Assembly (NCBI GenBank): GCA_036345935.2
Contig: JADWOT020001185.1
Coordinates: 124,001-188,000, forward strand
Length of the DNA: 64,000 nt
DNA from: Taenia hydatigena
Lineage: Eukaryota; Platyhelminthes; Cestoda; Cyclophyllidea; Taeniidae
Direction of reading: 5' to 3'
Made by a program: the position numbers and the translations under genes. Shown one piece after another: positions 14,201 to 28,534 of this stretch. Each line of letters opens with the position of its first letter. The first letter of the stretch is position 1. The notes beneath the pieces were generated by a model, which was not told the DNA's origin, did no database searches, and saw only the letters and a list, made by a program, of their open reading frames with translations.

Positions 14201-17200
14201 ACAAAGGCGCCCATAAGCTCTCAATATTCTCTTATCAGAAGAGGCTGAAAAAGACGAAATGCCAAAACCTGCGCTCTTGCCTTTAAGCCTCACGATCTAG
14301 CTTTAGGTCCAATCAGTATATACATTTTTAGTCGAAATTTTGAGAGAGCACCTTATTCAGAATCAAATGAAATGTCTGACCTAGTTTAAAGAAAGATTAG
14401 ATAGTACAACCTATGGTTGCTTATTATAATGCTGTGCGAGGCATCAAATTTTCAAATACGCGTCACATCGTCCGTGTGACTAAGCGCATATTTACGCCGG
14501 TCTAGCGGCTTGTGTTCAGCTGCAGTGAAGAACGGAAAGCAATTAAATGCTCCAAAACTTACATACCAGCATGCTTATTTTCTAATAGGGCTCAATAAAG
14601 AGCCATTTCTACAGAATCGGTGAAGTTCCAACTATTCTGAACATCATTTTGCAAATTTCGATTTTGGGTTTTCATACTTTTCTGATAATGCGCACATAGT
14701 TTTGAATGAATTTCTTGCACAACTGAATTTATTTTTCTGTGTTATATGCATCACCGTTGGATGTACAACTTACTTAAATGCAAACAAGCAGCTTAAAGGT
14801 ATGCCAATATCCTTTAACTGACTCCGCGATTGTGCATTGAAATTATGTAAAGATCTAATGTATTTGGCACTTACGGCCTATTTGTGGGAAATCCAAGGAA
14901 CTTTTTATGCATTTGTTAGACCGAAATGTAGAAGTAAGATAATTTATTCTCATTTTTGCAATGTCTGAAACCTACTTTGCCTGAATCATGGCAAACTTTC
15001 CTTTGAAAGTTCCTTAGTGATCCCAGAAAACCTGATAGCTAGATGCTTTGGGCTTTGTTTCACTCGATTTCTATGGATAATGTAATGAACATACTTTTGC
15101 AATAATTGATGTCGGATTTCATTTCACTAACTTAAGTTAAACGAAAATTTATGCGGATTCTTAATTGAAAAGCTGCCTACAATTAATGCAGGCGAAGTGG
15201 TACGCGTTGTTAATGTCGTGAATAAAATGGATGTCAATCACAGATCGGGTGATGGGTGGTGTAATCGCTGCAAATTATCGCCTGTTTATTTTCATTTATC
15301 CATGAAAGGCTAAATCGGTCACAAATATTCATGTATCAATTAACATAAAAATTTAATAAACCTTACGAATTTCGGTCCTTCTTCGTTATGTTGGTTGCGT
15401 ATACTTAAGTTACAGAAATAGAGGCATCGACGTTCTTACAGTAGATTGTGCATGAGTAAATGGTAAAGCCCATAAGGTAAAGCTCGCTTTATCCATTCCA
15501 TAGTCACCTTACACCTTATTATCTCAGCTTATTCTAATTCAATCCTTTTTTAAGTTCTTCCTTTGTAATCCAACCAGCACACATTTCGGCATCTTCTTTC
15601 GTTCTACATGGGCCTTTTGCAACCATATTTCTCTCTCTTCTGCATTCTGAACAATCATCGCAGCGGAATGATGTGTAAGTGACTCAGGGAACGCTGAATG
15701 GATAAATCTCATGTGCATAACGCGGCACCTGTTTTTTGCTCACGTAACGATTATAAAATACGGCTTCAATGCAAGCATTGGGAAAACTAACTGTTTTAAT
15801 CCCCATAATAGGGCTCTGTGAATTTGTATTTTAAGTTTAAGTGAGTAATTAAGATTGGCTTGCGTCACATGGCAATGCAAAACCTCATTTCAATTTGGAT
15901 TGTAATAACTCGATCAGTGTACCACCTTAGTTTCACGAAGTGCATAGTTTTCCATGAGCACATTTTCATGCTTAATGCTGTGGCATTTTTACTTTGAAAT
16001 CCACTTTTGCGCATAACAGTGACCAGAAAAAGTTGCAGAGCATGTCTATTGGCAAGGCTCTCAGTTAAGTGCAAAGACGGCTTACCGAATCGCACTGGGA
16101 CACACAAAATGAGTGTGTTTTTGCTTGAAATTTGACGTAAAGTGTATTCAAAAACTAGTGGCTCGTAAAATCACTATCAAACGCTGATCATAAAATTCCG
16201 CTTTATCATTACCTAACTTATTTAAACTGCAAAAGTGTTTTGACTCAACGTATTGCAATGCCATATTTGTCCTGTCATATCAATCAAGCAACGCACAACT
16301 AGTTACTTACAATCAGTTATTCGGGTTTTCTCACCTACATAGATCCGCAATGGTGCCTCTTTGTATGAACCTACCAGCGTTTCTTTATGCAATCACATAT
16401 TTTCAGAAAAGGAAATGAACTGAAAAGTGTGCCAAGGTGTAAGGAATGCCTACATGGTTGGTAATGCTTTCGCTGTGCTTTAGCAAGAGAGAAATTGCTA
16501 TGACGTCACTGCAGTTTAGCTTGCTGAAATGTTTCTAGATAGAACTGTTTGAGAGGAAACAGAAAACGAAATAAAACTAAATTATGATAGCAACAAGAAA
16601 GGGTAAGATGTTTATGCGAACAGCTTAATTATATATGGGCTTGTGGTAACGTAGAGACGTGTGAATTTCCTGATACCTCGTGTTCATAAAGCTAATCATC
16701 CAACTGAGGGAATTGACCCTAATGCTGCAGAGCTTCTCGAGCATGATTTAAGTCTACCTGCATGTTAGGACTCAAAGCTTATCTAGGAAGCTATAAAAGG
16801 CTCTTCCTTATTAGCGTTGGAAACATCTAGCAAAAAAGACGGCTTAGGGATGACCTACTTATCATAATCAATGTCGTCTTGAGGTAAGTTCTAGCAGCAT
16901 AGTTCTAGGCCAGTGTTTAGCTGATGCTTAATTTTATTTCAACAACTTCGAAAAGAGGGTGCATAATGGCATGCATATTCCTTGGCATTATGAACAGCGC
17001 TAGTGATTAATCTTTGTGGCTATGTGCTAATCTTCGAAGTTTGCATGACCATGAAGCAAAGACAGGTCCACTAGCGCCGCCAATGTGTAAAAGAGATCCC
17101 ACGTTTATCCTCACTTCTCTACTTTTCAAATTCGTCGAAAAACTAACTGTTTTGCTGAAAGCATACCTATTCGTGTAATTTATCCGTGTTGAAAAGAACT

Positions 17201-17884
17201 TAAAAAAATGCGTGTTGTAGACTCCTCTCTAAATTGCTAAATTTGACAACTGATCCGCGAAATAATTTAACTGAATTCCGCCTGCCTAAATAACTTTGAT
17301 GAACAAAGTTATGCATTCCTACTTAATCTGATAAACTTACGCTACTCGACTCTAACAGTGCTAGCCAGAACTAGGGATAAAAAACCACAGTTAAGTTGGA
17401 TTATTCTGGTCTCCGACATGCGTTTTGTTCGCTTTAATCTGGGTCCTGTATTAACAAATTTTTCAAAATCGGTTGATGGCGCAACAGTTTTCATTTTATA
17501 TTATTCCCTTAACTAAAATTTGTTTCTAAGGCCAAATTGCATGACTCCATGATCACTGACATTTTAGAGGCAGTAAGACATACGATATGCGAATGCCTCG
17601 ACTCTGTTGACAAGCCAAGCATTTGCATGGCAGTTCCGAAGTAGAATCTGTCCCCCTTTCAAAAATCACCATTCATACATGAACAAGTAGAAATATTTTA
17701 ATAAATGTACCAGCGCAACTCTGCTGCCCCACTCACAGTCGCTCACCCCTTTGAGGACTAACGAAAGCATCGAACAACATTTTGAACAGATGAAATTTGA
17801 TCTCCAAAGTGAATGCGAAAACGCTGGCTTTTTGAAAATAACTGATTCGCTGCTTATGAAGTGTTGTGTGCATTGTTGCTACTT
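5241..17884. other. Long stretch without recognised genes or repeats
   Basis: No conserved domain, tRNA fold or matching repeat copy was found. Base composition is A+T-rich with local C-rich patches (about 8330-8480 CT-rich; 8600-8680 rich in ACC/ACG triplets). Open frames are short. The longest, a 156-codon frame at 6618-7088, is listed separately. Confidence 0.5.
6618..7088 (-). other. Unassigned 156-codon open frame
   Basis: This is one of the two longest frames in the window. The middle (about 6750-6980 on the minus strand) reads as a fairly ordinary mixed sequence (ALSGGALVAML, VDVRVGWAKTF, NASLGRFGV). No family was recognised, no splice signals frame it convincingly, and a length near 150 codons is expected once or so by chance in 64 kb. 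Treat it as a candidate exon only. Confidence 0.12.
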
Positions 17885-19055
17885 CCTTAAACTGCTTAGC
17901 CCTTGGATGAAAAATAAGGTGCTGTCATCAATTACGAGATGTTCGCAAGACCATGAGCTAATAAAACTGTGACAGATCCATGCAAAACACAAGCAGGATT
18001 ATTTCGCCTCACCATTCCACCAAGACTCATGTCAACAAAGAAACATTAAATTTACGATTGCTGTCCTAAATCAATGTAAACTAAGCGCATGGAGACGCTC
18101 GCAGCAGCGTCCGCCAAAGTGAATGTGAGATATGGATAATTTAGCAGTAAACAAAATTTGCGAATGGTGTTATGCCTTCTGTATCATGGAGTTGCTGCTA
18201 GCAGGCAACCACTGTAAACCATTCTTAGCCTCATCATTAATATCCATGAATTATTATAGCCAGGAGTGCTTTTGGACCCCAAATGTACAGCCTACACTTT
18301 AATATAACAAAGGGTATTGAATGTCAGCTTCCTTATGCACCTACTTCCCACAAAATACAAATTAGCATTAAATAAGCTACCCACCCATCTACCTACACGC
18401 TCGCTCCGTCTGTTTGGATGTGGTGAGTGTACGGTGCTAGAGCGGGTAGCTGTTAAGGAAACAAAATACGGTAAAGCCGAGGCGATGAGGTAGGCAAAAC
18501 TTAACTGGCTCACAAGTGCTCTGACTTTTGGTCTTCAGGGACTGCTAAACATTTATCTCTTGCTCCTTCCATGTCCACAGGTGCGATACGCGACTCCACT
18601 GGTGGCACGTCAAATACTGCGCATGTGTCATAACAGTGAAGCATGGCATCTGGTCGAAGGCGAGAGGTTGGTAACAGGAGTAGGTGAGGAAAGTAGGAGG
18701 AGAAGGGTGGAGAGCTAATAGGAAGTGAATATAAGGGAATGAGTGCATAGGTAAAGTAAGAGAAAGGAGTTGGCAGTATGAAAGTGAAGTAAAAATAAGG
18801 ATAGAAGATCGGCGGTGATGAAGCAGGTCAGACGGTTAGGGCGGTGTATTCGAATAGCATAGATGTCGAGGATTCAAGCCTCCCACAAGGCAAGGTAACT
18901 TCTTACCTTCCAATTTTGGCACACCCATCCGTCCAGCTGCAATGCTCTGTTTGACCCAAATGGTGCTACTACAAGCAGCGGGACCCGAGCTCACAGTGTT
19001 CTGATCAGTAGTAAGGGACCCTATCCATTAGGCCACGGAACCGATGCTTATTCTG
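17885..19055 (-). repeat. Family B element, copy B1 (reversed, longest copy)
   Basis: This is the most complete family B copy. Read on the minus strand it has a tRNA-Arg-like module at about 19042-18970 (GTGGCCTAATGGATAGGG), then an opposing tRNA-like module whose box B (GGATTCAAGCC) lies at 18870-18880 on the plus strand. A CT-rich stretch follows, then the segment with CACTTGTGAGCCAGTT and TTTCCTTAACAGCTACCCGC, and a 3' part shared with 35420-35965. The 73-codon plus-strand frame at 17751-17972 overlaps its far end. Confidence 0.75.
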
Positions 19056-21295
19056 ATATACTTGGATTGCATATTTGCAAATACTCTCACATTTGATTCT
19101 TTCACATCACACTCATTGCTGACAACACGTTAGCACCATTTTTGAGAAGATGCATCAACTGTTCCTCTCCACCTTCTTTCTATGGATTTTACGTCATCTT
19201 ATAAAATCGCGGTTTGCTATTGATGACTAACTGTGGCAGGACTTAGCTGTCCATCAGATAACAGCGTCACGACCTAAACATTTGGACATCTTAAAGAGGT
19301 GACATTGGATACAGCTCTGCTGGACCCCGCATTCCTACTGATCAAGGATAGATTTTCAGTTACATTCACGACAAAATTAGGTCAGATCATTATTTTTAGC
19401 ATCGTAAGTACAGCTTTCCTTTTATTAAATAGCGCAGCTAAAAATATTTTAATCTTTGGACTAATTCTATAACATTGGCAAATTAGGGGCAAACCGCTTT
19501 AAATATCTAGCTTTTTTACCGTTAAAGGGAAGGCAATAGCCTTCTTTTGGTTATAAGGATGATATTATCGTCTTGAGGCAAGCTGCTACGCATATGTATT
19601 CTGTCTGCAAAAATGAATAAACAAAAATCACATAATGCGACAAAATCGCATTTAACGAGCATTTAGTTTTTGAAAAAAGAAGTTTCTTGCACTCGACTGA
19701 CCTACAATTGCCTTCACAACAATAGCATGCGCAATTATGGAGAGATCGCCATGGATGGCTAAACAGAGGCTTAAGAAATCCAAGTGGAATCTCTAAAAAC
19801 ATAGGAGAAACCCATACGGCTTGTGCATGCTAACATTTCGAGCACAGAAGCAAGAAATAAAGCAAGTAAAGCGTGAAATGCTCAGTTAGCATAATACTAA
19901 TGCAAGGAAAGCACAGTTGAAGGCCGTTGGCAAGAGTCTCAGATTGCGTCAATCTCAGACTAATTCATTTAATCAAATCCGGAGCAACAGCGTAATGACC
20001 GCACTACTGCATCCAAGCCAACGCAGCTAGCAAGGGCTGACAAGCGCCGGTGGACGATTTCGCTGTACTAAACCACTCTTGAAAGTGCGATCGAACGGCG
20101 GGTTTCATTAAATTTGTCCGATCCAAACTTGCTTACCATGATGACAACGTACCATTCTGGAGATGGATGCTTGATTAGCTTCGTCCAAGTAGGTATTCAT
20201 GTTCTTTCATTGTGCAGACCTCATCAAAACTCGTGAGCTAATTTGGACTAACCTTTGTAGTGGCCAAGAGAATTTTCTAGGTGTGTAGGCCACCCAAATG
20301 GGAGTACCTGAAATGTCTACTTGATTGCTTCCATTGAACATGAGGCGACAAGTGCACGCAAATCTCTTTGCAGGGTAGTAATCATCAGCTTTTGATGTGA
20401 GAATAGCAAACCCTGGTTAAGGATGGAAGGACTAATTCCGTGCCGTTGGCAGTCAGGTCCGCCGCAGTTACGACAGGCACAAACCGGTGAATGTGAACCA
20501 ACTCATTCCAACAATTTCCTCAAATGCCTTCATTGCTTCAATTACCCACGTGCCAATGTGCATGTGCGCAGCTTGCCCAGCTTTAAGAATCTTCACCCGT
20601 AGAATGAGGGTAGTTTCAAAAGGCACAACTCGCCATGCTTTGCTCAAGCCACGGCAAACTATGAGAAGTTTGGCTTCGCTTCTTTGACCCATGTGATTGG
20701 TATTTTGAGACCACCAAATTTTGTCTCTGCCTCATTTTCACCATGTTGCCCATTTGTGTGTTGGGTGTTTGGTTGATGTGACAACTAAACGCAGATGCGT
20801 TGCACAGCATAGGTGGGGTGCAATGAACACATTAAAATCATCACAGTAATGCGCATGCCTTGCACCACGTAGACGTAAAGCTCTTGAATTTCGTTAGAGT
20901 ACTCGTGAGCCACTCCCAAGCATTATGAGATGGTGAGCTATTTTGTCAGATATTTGATAATGTGAGATTGGAGTTGCACACCCATTCCAGTCCCAAAATA
21001 CAATGAATGGACTTAAGTGACGAAGGTTAAAGTAGTTAATGGGTTTGCATTGACAATCGCCTATGTATTTGCAAGACTGATGCGACGGAAAATAGATGCA
21101 CGAAAGTCGGTCAGGGGAGTGGCACAGCATGTCGAAAAGTGGTAGCACTAGAAGGTAGAGGGAAGGATTCGTAATTTTAATGCTCAAAGAGCACCGTAAT
21201 TGTTTGAAATGGAAATGGTGAAGAGGTGGAATTGTGCGGCAGTGTGTTATAAACTCTTGGATTAAGGGAAGAAAGACAGTGATTATTAGGACGAC
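19056..21295. other. No recognised features
   Basis: Between family B1 and family E1. Opposing short open frames at about 20468-20692 are shadows of one another, and no protein was recognised. Confidence 0.5.
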
Positions 21296-21540
21296 ACATT
21301 TCTTAAGGGAACGATTTATTTTTCGCCATCAGTCTGATAATCGGCCTTACCACAGCTGTCACTGTTGTTTAAAGCATTCGCACCATAATGGTAGTTTACT
21401 AAGAGGAAAGGGGTAGTGCGATGATGCGACGACTTCGTGTTCCCTTCACCTAGCCATCCGTTCATAGAAACCGCCAACAGTGCTAAACTGCATCCCCGCA
21501 AGATTGCTCACATTGTGCTTGGTCAGTGAAAGACAAACAA
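21296..21540 (+). repeat. Family E repeat, copy E1
   Basis: It is collinear with 46555-46785. Landmarks are AAAGCATTCxxAxCATAATGGTxGTTT, GGxTAGTGCGATG and GCAAGAT-GC-CACATTGT. No coding or tRNA signature. Confidence 0.65.
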
Positions 21541-23774
21541 ATAAGCGCAATGTTTGTTCCATGGGCTCTTTTGATCCACGGATAACATTGTGGCGCCAAA
21601 AGAGTAAAAAACAGATAGATGATGAGAAGATGGCAGTGATACGGAGTTCATCTGCATTCACTTCCCTTAGATACAGCAAATGACATGTTAGATAAATCTA
21701 AAGCAGAACAACCACAAATCCAACTTTCTCAAATAGACTTTTAATGCATTGTCCAGCCAACCGTCAGCTGCTGAAATCACTTAAGTATACTTGCATTACA
21801 GATTGTTTAAATCAGGTTTTCTACACCCATTTTTAGATATGCCAAGGATTCTACCTAGATACTCAAAATAGTGGCCTAGGAGTAGATGCCTTCATTATTA
21901 AGAATACCAGAAGTGGTGAATGCAGTGAATGTTTACAAGAATTTTACTGCGAATAAACGAAACTTGTAAAGTGAGCAAACAGTCCAAGCACTAAGATGAA
22001 CACAAAAGACGTTGTAATAGAAGCATGCCTCTTGCCATTGTCATTGACTTCTCCGTTGACATGCGTGTAGATCAAGGAGCAGCACGTGTTGCGAGTGACA
22101 TGGTATTCTGTCTTGTTCTACCTGATGTCCAAATAGAATCGGCACCGTGATATAGGGTTAATTAAGACTGCAGTACTCTACTTTTCAAAGGTTATATTGA
22201 TTAAGTGCGTGGAGTCGAACAATCTCTCAAGTCGTGAGTCGCACTCTACCTCTCCGAGAACAAGTTTTTTTCTTAGTGAGATCAAGCTGTTTAAGCTTAA
22301 ACATTCTGAACTTTGTGGCACAAGATTACTTCTACTCATTTTTCCGACTCAACAGCCGTGATGATCCTGGGATTTATGTATTTGGAGACGCAGCGGAATG
22401 AGGTCAGTCACGGCTGTGCAATTGCAAACATTCATACGCCAACATTCATGGCCGATCCATGAGTTATTAACATATGCCTGTATTGTGCAACTTTAGAAGG
22501 CCTTTTTGGCCATATCTGATCCGTTGATAAAATTATGCAATTATATTAGCTGACGTGAGCGGAGGCACTCCCAACCACTGCCCTGTTTTGCCATTGCAAA
22601 TTATACACAGTCCTAATTTAATTTAATTGCCATGGGCTCTCTATTGTAGAGGACCTAACAGTACAAGGCACGCAACGCACCCACAGCATATTGTATAACC
22701 AATAAATACGAAACCTTGTATGAACGAAGGCAAAGAATGAACATTGAGAGCGCTGAGGATGACACAGCTTATGCTCGCAGGCTTAACGCTGGGATGGATG
22801 CAATTCCTGCACTTCGTTGCATCCAAAACACATCCGTGTGAAATAACTTCGTGATTTAAAGACTTCGCTTTAAATGCGTTGTTAAAATCGGAATCTGCGA
22901 TTTTGTAGCTAACGTAAAATCAAACAGCGTCTCTGTGGAAGTCCTATAGCCAACTCATTCGCATAGACAATCTTTAGGGTAAATGGAACTGATAAATTAC
23001 TAGTAAAAAACGCTTAAATGCTCTGCGGACCCCACCGAAGTACATCTAATTTTGTTTTAATGACACGGAAGCAGCAAAGCTGTTCTACGATACACTGGGC
23101 GAACTGAACAATGTGCAAACAGGTCAGTTAAGAGGTTCCAAACATGTGTGGAATGAGATGCTGAAGTGATATTACGAGATGGCTGACAAAAACACCAGGA
23201 TCAATCTAATTTTGCCACTCAGATCAAAACGAGTGCCCATTTACTTAGCGTTTTATTTTCTAATAACCTGACACAAAATCTTCATTGGTAAACACGCATA
23301 CCTATGCACGCTGCCATGGGCACAAATGCATTCGCACTTATTTCCTTAGGTATAAATGAAAATGGAAACGCGCATCTCTAAATGGAATAAAGCCTGCTAT
23401 TTTGGTGACGAAGCGAGTGTGCATGATATTAAAATAACGGCTCTGAGCATCACAGAGCATATTGCGCAATTGTATAAAACCATCCTGGTGAAGAGCATGT
23501 CGTGGTCCATGAGATCACGCAACAAAGCTTACAGCGCTTGCAGTGGTCCAAGCGCATATGATTAACAGTCGGATAATCAGCCAAATCTTTAAGCAACATA
23601 CACATGTGTCAGAGTTTACCACAATTCACTTCCTCCTTTCTTCCTTAAATGATGAGCTGCCTTTGATTTAGCTTTCCCCAGCTGAGTATAATAAGCTCCT
23701 TATCAATAACGACTATTGGTGCATTTGGCATTTCGGAGGGCAAAAAGCATTGCTCTTGTTCTATGAAATGGAGC
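21541..23774. other. No recognised features
   Basis: Between family E1 and fragment A4. Nothing matched to a gene, RNA or repeat. Confidence 0.5.
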
Positions 23775-24028
23775 AGTGAACCGCAGATGAGACCCAGACC
23801 CGGAATCTTAAGAGCAAAAGAAGATGCGTAATCCATTCCGCCACTACGGCTCTGATTTTATTACCTTCCTGCATTCCTGGTTTCATTGACCCATTGCTAC
23901 GACTGCTAGCACTCCTCTTTACTCCCAGTTGCATGGCACTTAGTGAAACATTGCTTCGCCGCATAGCCTGTGTGCCGACACTTCCGATGCAGAATAGCAC
24001 CACGCTACACAAACGATGATGCGATCCA
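23775..24028 (-). repeat. Family A element, fragment A4 (reversed)
   Basis: It matches the 41690-41960 part of A3 in the same orientation. A minus-strand tRNA-like module at about 23785-23850 (GCCGTAGTGGCGGAATGG..., box-B-like GGGTCTGGGTCTC) is followed by the shared segments CTACTACTCCTCTT-CACTCC and AGCACCACG-TACACAA. The 166-codon minus-strand frame at 23761-24261, the longest in the window, overlaps this repeat and should not be taken as a gene. Confidence 0.6.
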
Positions 24029-26368
24029 GGAAGCTCGTGAAGTGAATATTCATTCTGACTTTCCTGATCTTTTGTCCGGACCTCTGTCAGATGAGCAGCA
24101 CAGGCTGCACTCTGTCTTGCTGGGCGTCTTTCAGAGTTCCAAGCTGCTGCGTGTTTGCTACGGCAAACGAATAAGCTCTTATCCATTCGCATATCAAAAG
24201 CGCGTTTCGAACATTTGATACTGCTTAGGTGGCTAGCAATTACAATCGCGCGGCAAGGCATGTAGGAAACGAGTTTGGTTAGAGATAATAGGTGAATGAT
24301 TTCAGTTGCTTACGCTTGTTTAGCCTATTCTGACTTGTTGTATCCGTAATCATTGGTCTGCCTGGTATGCATGCTGAAATAATTGGAAAGTTTTCCTTTC
24401 GGAGAAATGCATAGCTCATGCTCACTATCATAATAGAGATTTCTTGGTCGTACGAAACGCACACATCTTACCAAACCTGACTATAAAGACTTTAGATTAG
24501 ACACAAGGCCTCCAAACCCTGCATACTCGGAAATCACGGAATAGCTCTGCGTCTACTCACATCTATTCGTATGCATTTGCGTCCTATTTGTGCAGGCAAG
24601 TGAATGTGTGCACAATGCATATTCGTGTGTGAAAGTATACATGTGGTTGCGTGCGTGTGCTTACATTCCGACACACATTATGGGGCCTGAAAAATGTGTA
24701 GCAACGAAATTTGTTGAATTTCGTGATACAACTATTGGTGCTGCTGAGGTCGAACAGCAGTAGGCATAAGCTGCAAAGTATTTGCAACAAACAAATGGTT
24801 GTCTGCAGTCAAGCGCTGTATAAAGCTCAAGCTATCACATCAAATTCCTTTGTATCTCTGGTAGGAAAGAGTTATGAGCTACTGATGTTGCGCATAGCGA
24901 AACGACTCTTACTTCTATGTACAGAAAGTTCCTGCAAAGCAACACAAATAGTTGGATTGGGAACATGAAAATGGTATTGATATAATCACGTCTCCAAGTG
25001 TATATTACCTGCTACTTATCAAATGCTCGATTTACTTTACTTCACTCTAATTACTTTAGTTGATATTAGAGACCTTTCCATTCTACTCCATCATACACCC
25101 ATCAGTAATGGAGAAGACATCGATTCTCTCTCTAAAGGACACGAAGGATTGTATCAAAAAAGGCATTCTGAATTTGCCGGTAAATGGACTAATAACACAA
25201 GTGCATTTTTGCTGCAACATGACTTACCACACTGCTCAAATCGTCTTTATTTAACAAGCCTTGTCCGCTTAAATAGTAAGGCGATTGTCATTAGCATCAG
25301 TCCTCCCTAAATGCCCCTTACGATTTACCATTCACTGGGAATGAAGCGCAACGTAGCAAAGTTGTGTGGTCAATGTCGAACCTGCAAATTTTGCGCGCAA
25401 ATTCTTAAGTGTCTGTAGGGTGATTAATCCTTTAGCCTGATTGCTTTGTTTAAACTCTTTTTCTCTTCATACGTCGATCGTGTCATTTTAACTGCAGTTT
25501 ATCGGCCCATGCTTAACTAACGTTTTTTTAAATTTTTGGATAGGTTCCTTATCTTCCCCAAGACTCTGATTTGGGCTTACCCTTATCCTTATCAAACATT
25601 TTTCTCTTAGATTAACAAGGTTTACGCGACCTATCATAGGATTCTCTTTTGCCCACCCTTTCATTCGTTTATTGTCTGGTCATGCTTTTTGAAAACCTCT
25701 AGATATATATTTGCACTAAGTCGAGTGATTCATCCGAACTTCACCAAATGGATTCAATGTGCGCTTACAGTTCACCAGCATTCTGTTGGTCCACGTTGAA
25801 CAGAATGAAGGAATGTTTGTGAGGTCAATACCCCCTCATGCCACAAATTTCATCATTTTACAACTTCACTTAACAATGCAAACGATTGATAGCACATTAG
25901 TGTTAACAACAAAGCAATCTTTAAAACGTAAGAGCCTTATTTCTAGGATCTAGCGAGTCTTTCGTACGGTTTACCAGAACAATATCTATGACCCAAAATA
26001 CTTGATAGCTGCTTATTACGCGTTCGATATTTTAGCTGCTAAAGAGCGTTTATGCTGAACATTTATTTTACAATGTTGATTGGCAATTTTCACTTGTTAA
26101 TATTTCTTTTTAGACCAGCTCTTAACAGGATCGCGAGTGTAAGCGTGGCCTATAATAGTAGTACGAGATTCAATGGTCTATAAATGGATTTTATTTGCGT
26201 TTCCCACAAATTTTACTCCCAATCATTAAAAAGCTGTTAATTCTGAAATTCTACAGCTGGCAAACATGCTAGTGATATTTTGGTTAATTAAGTGCATAAA
26301 GCCAGAAATATAAAGCGTGCTTTACCTCTTTTAGCGACGCTTTGCACATAATCATTTCGACTAATTGC
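24029..26368. other. No recognised features
   Basis: Between A4 and C1. There is a TG/GT-rich stretch at about 24600-24665. Open frames up to 95 codons (25023-25310) have no recognisable content. Confidence 0.5.
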
Positions 26369-27445
26369 CTCTGTTAAGACGCAGATGGCAAGCAAAGGAG
26401 AGGGTCCACTGGGTAGGAGAATAGGTCCAATCCACAGGTCGTAGCCTTCTAACCGGCCGCTTTGAGGCAGTTCTGGTGCTTGTGAGTCACCACTTTATCG
26501 TCTGTTTGTCCGTTGAATAAATGATATATGAAGACTAGTGTTGCACTCGTTGAAATAGCGCACACTCCTCTAATGGACAAGAATTAGTTGTCGTGAATTT
26601 ACTCTGAAGGCAAAGAACGTTTCTCGCCTCCTCTTTTTGCTTCACTGATGGACTGTATACGCTTTCAGTGTCTGAACTGGCAAAGTACTCAAATAAGGCT
26701 GGAGCATGAATAGCTCTAAACTGCATTTCCGCCTAGCCAATGAAGACGCCATGCTTGTAAGTAATTCTGTTTTCACTCTAGGAGACTCAAGCAAGCAATT
26801 TTTTAACTATTCTTTGCATATTATGATTCTACACACAAATTTTGATTTTATCAATTTGATTTGCCAGAAAATGCGGTTTATTTATCGTAAATTCGCTGTA
26901 CATAATCCGTGCACCTCGTTTTTAGGTCCTTATTTTGTTCCACTTTTCGCTTAAGCTATTTCGAGAGTCTATAAATACATTAGATTACTAATAGCAGGAA
27001 CTGTTTTCTTCCACGAACTTTTGTTCTTAATCCTTAATTTGTGCTTGTTCTTCTTTTGTATTTACAATATCGTTGAATATTTCCTTTGTCAGCCAGTCAC
27101 TTTGTCAAAACCGTAAAGAAACTGCCCCATTCAATAAGCATATTGCTAAAGGAGTTAGCAAAATATATCACTAGCTTAAGTTATTTTTCTACGTTTGAAT
27201 ATTTCTCGTCATTCTGTAGGAAGCTTGCAGCCTGGGCCAGCTTTGTAATGACTTACCCTGCACATCTGTGATCATCAAACCAATGCATCACACCCCTTTC
27301 AAAGATAGCGCATTGAGAAAATTTAAGCGCTAGCAATATAACGAAGTGAGCCTCTAAAGCCTTTTAATGAACTCCTTAATTACGTTGGTGTCGATGTGTT
27401 GCGGTGTTATTCAATTCTTTACGAAAAGCACTTTCTTCCCAACTT
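26369..27445 (+). repeat. Family C repeat, copy C1 (longest)
   Basis: The first part (26369-26760) is about 75% identical to 45066-45545. Landmarks are TAAGACGCAGATGG, GATCCACAGGTCG-like, GCTTTGAGGC, GTGAGTCACCACTT and TTTGTCCGTTGAATAAA. The second part (26860-27445) matches 34170-34740, with landmarks GCCAGAAAA, CTTATTTTGTTCCA, TTCTTAATCCTTAA and TTCAATAAGCA. Opposite-strand open frames in C1 and C3 (26535-26726, 45198-45479) resemble each other only as far as the DNA does. Confidence 0.7.
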
Positions 27446-28267
27446 ACTTAGTGCATTTATGTCTGCTTAGCCCTTCTAATAACCGCATGTACACATAGGG
27501 TCACCCTCGTATGGTGGTGTTTGACCATCATTCTCTACCTTCTAGGCTCTTAGGACAGCAAAATCGACATAGCCTAACAAAAGCTTGTCTTCCGTTCCTG
27601 CAACCAGCTATCTGAATTAGACCGCATCAAACGAAGCCGTAGTATTACACTTTCTTCGTCCATCGAGCCTTTAATTCGCGTAAATGCTAAAATACTGAAG
27701 CCTTATAACACTTGCGAACAAGTACAACTTAAGGAGTGTTAAATGAATCTCTGCTTGAGCTGACTTTCAATCTCGACACAAGTCAGGTGGTGAAGTTATG
27801 TGAAGGCACCTGCTCCCACCAAAATTAAAGTTGGTGTTAATAGCTAAGTAGGAGTACGAAAAAAGCATGTGGTTTTCTCTTCTACCTTACTGACAGATAA
27901 ATCTGGCCTTGATAAATGCAATGCATAAAGCTTAAACGTTTGAAGCTAAGAATTGTGGTGCGTTTGACTCCATTCAAACAGGGTTTATTGAGCCAATATC
28001 AAAGGCAAGGAGCTATGGGGACTTACAGCTGTATATTGATGCCGTGCTTCCGTTTTTGATCTAAAAGATCAAAATAAATTGCCTTTCATATCGCCGGGTT
28101 TTGTCCAAATTTCGTAAATGACTCAGCAAAGTGTATTGATTAAATTGTAAGATAAGAAGTAGGAAGGATGGAAGCAGATAGTCATATTCCTTTAGTTCGT
28201 TATCATGCCTTTTTGCCACTAAATAAAGCCACCTGCTGCAAATGGCTTAACCCCAAGGAACAGCGAC
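27446..28267. other. No recognised features
   Basis: Between family C1 and the flanking repeat of R1 copy 2. Nothing recognised. Confidence 0.5.
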
Positions 28268-28534
28268 TCCTTCAGCAAGTCGTTGATGGCTGAATGCCAC
28301 TTCATTTAATGCGTTAGCAGCCGAGTGGAATTTTGGTCCCAGGTTTGGTTGCGGTAAAATGCAAGTGCAATTGAATGAAAAGATGATGCAATGTAACAAG
28401 GAGCGACTAAAAAAAGTAAGATAAAGGAGACCGGCAATCGGGAGCTTTCCATCATTGGCCTCCACGCCTGTATTAGCTCGATCTGGCGTAGCAAAACCCC
28501 AATGGTAAGACAGAAATCAGAAATCTATGCTTAA
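28268..28534 (+). repeat. Left flanking repeat of R1 copy 2
   Basis: It resembles 29922-30220 in the same orientation. Shared landmarks are ATGGCTGAAxGCC near the start and AATGGTAAGA...AAATCAGA near the end, followed in both cases by the R1 start (CATCCTCTGTT). Identity is low, perhaps 65-70%. Confidence 0.6.

Noticed and set aside
23761..24261. 166-codon minus-strand open frame, the longest in the window
   Set aside because: It overlaps the family A fragment with its tRNA-like module, and the homologous repeats do not keep the frame.
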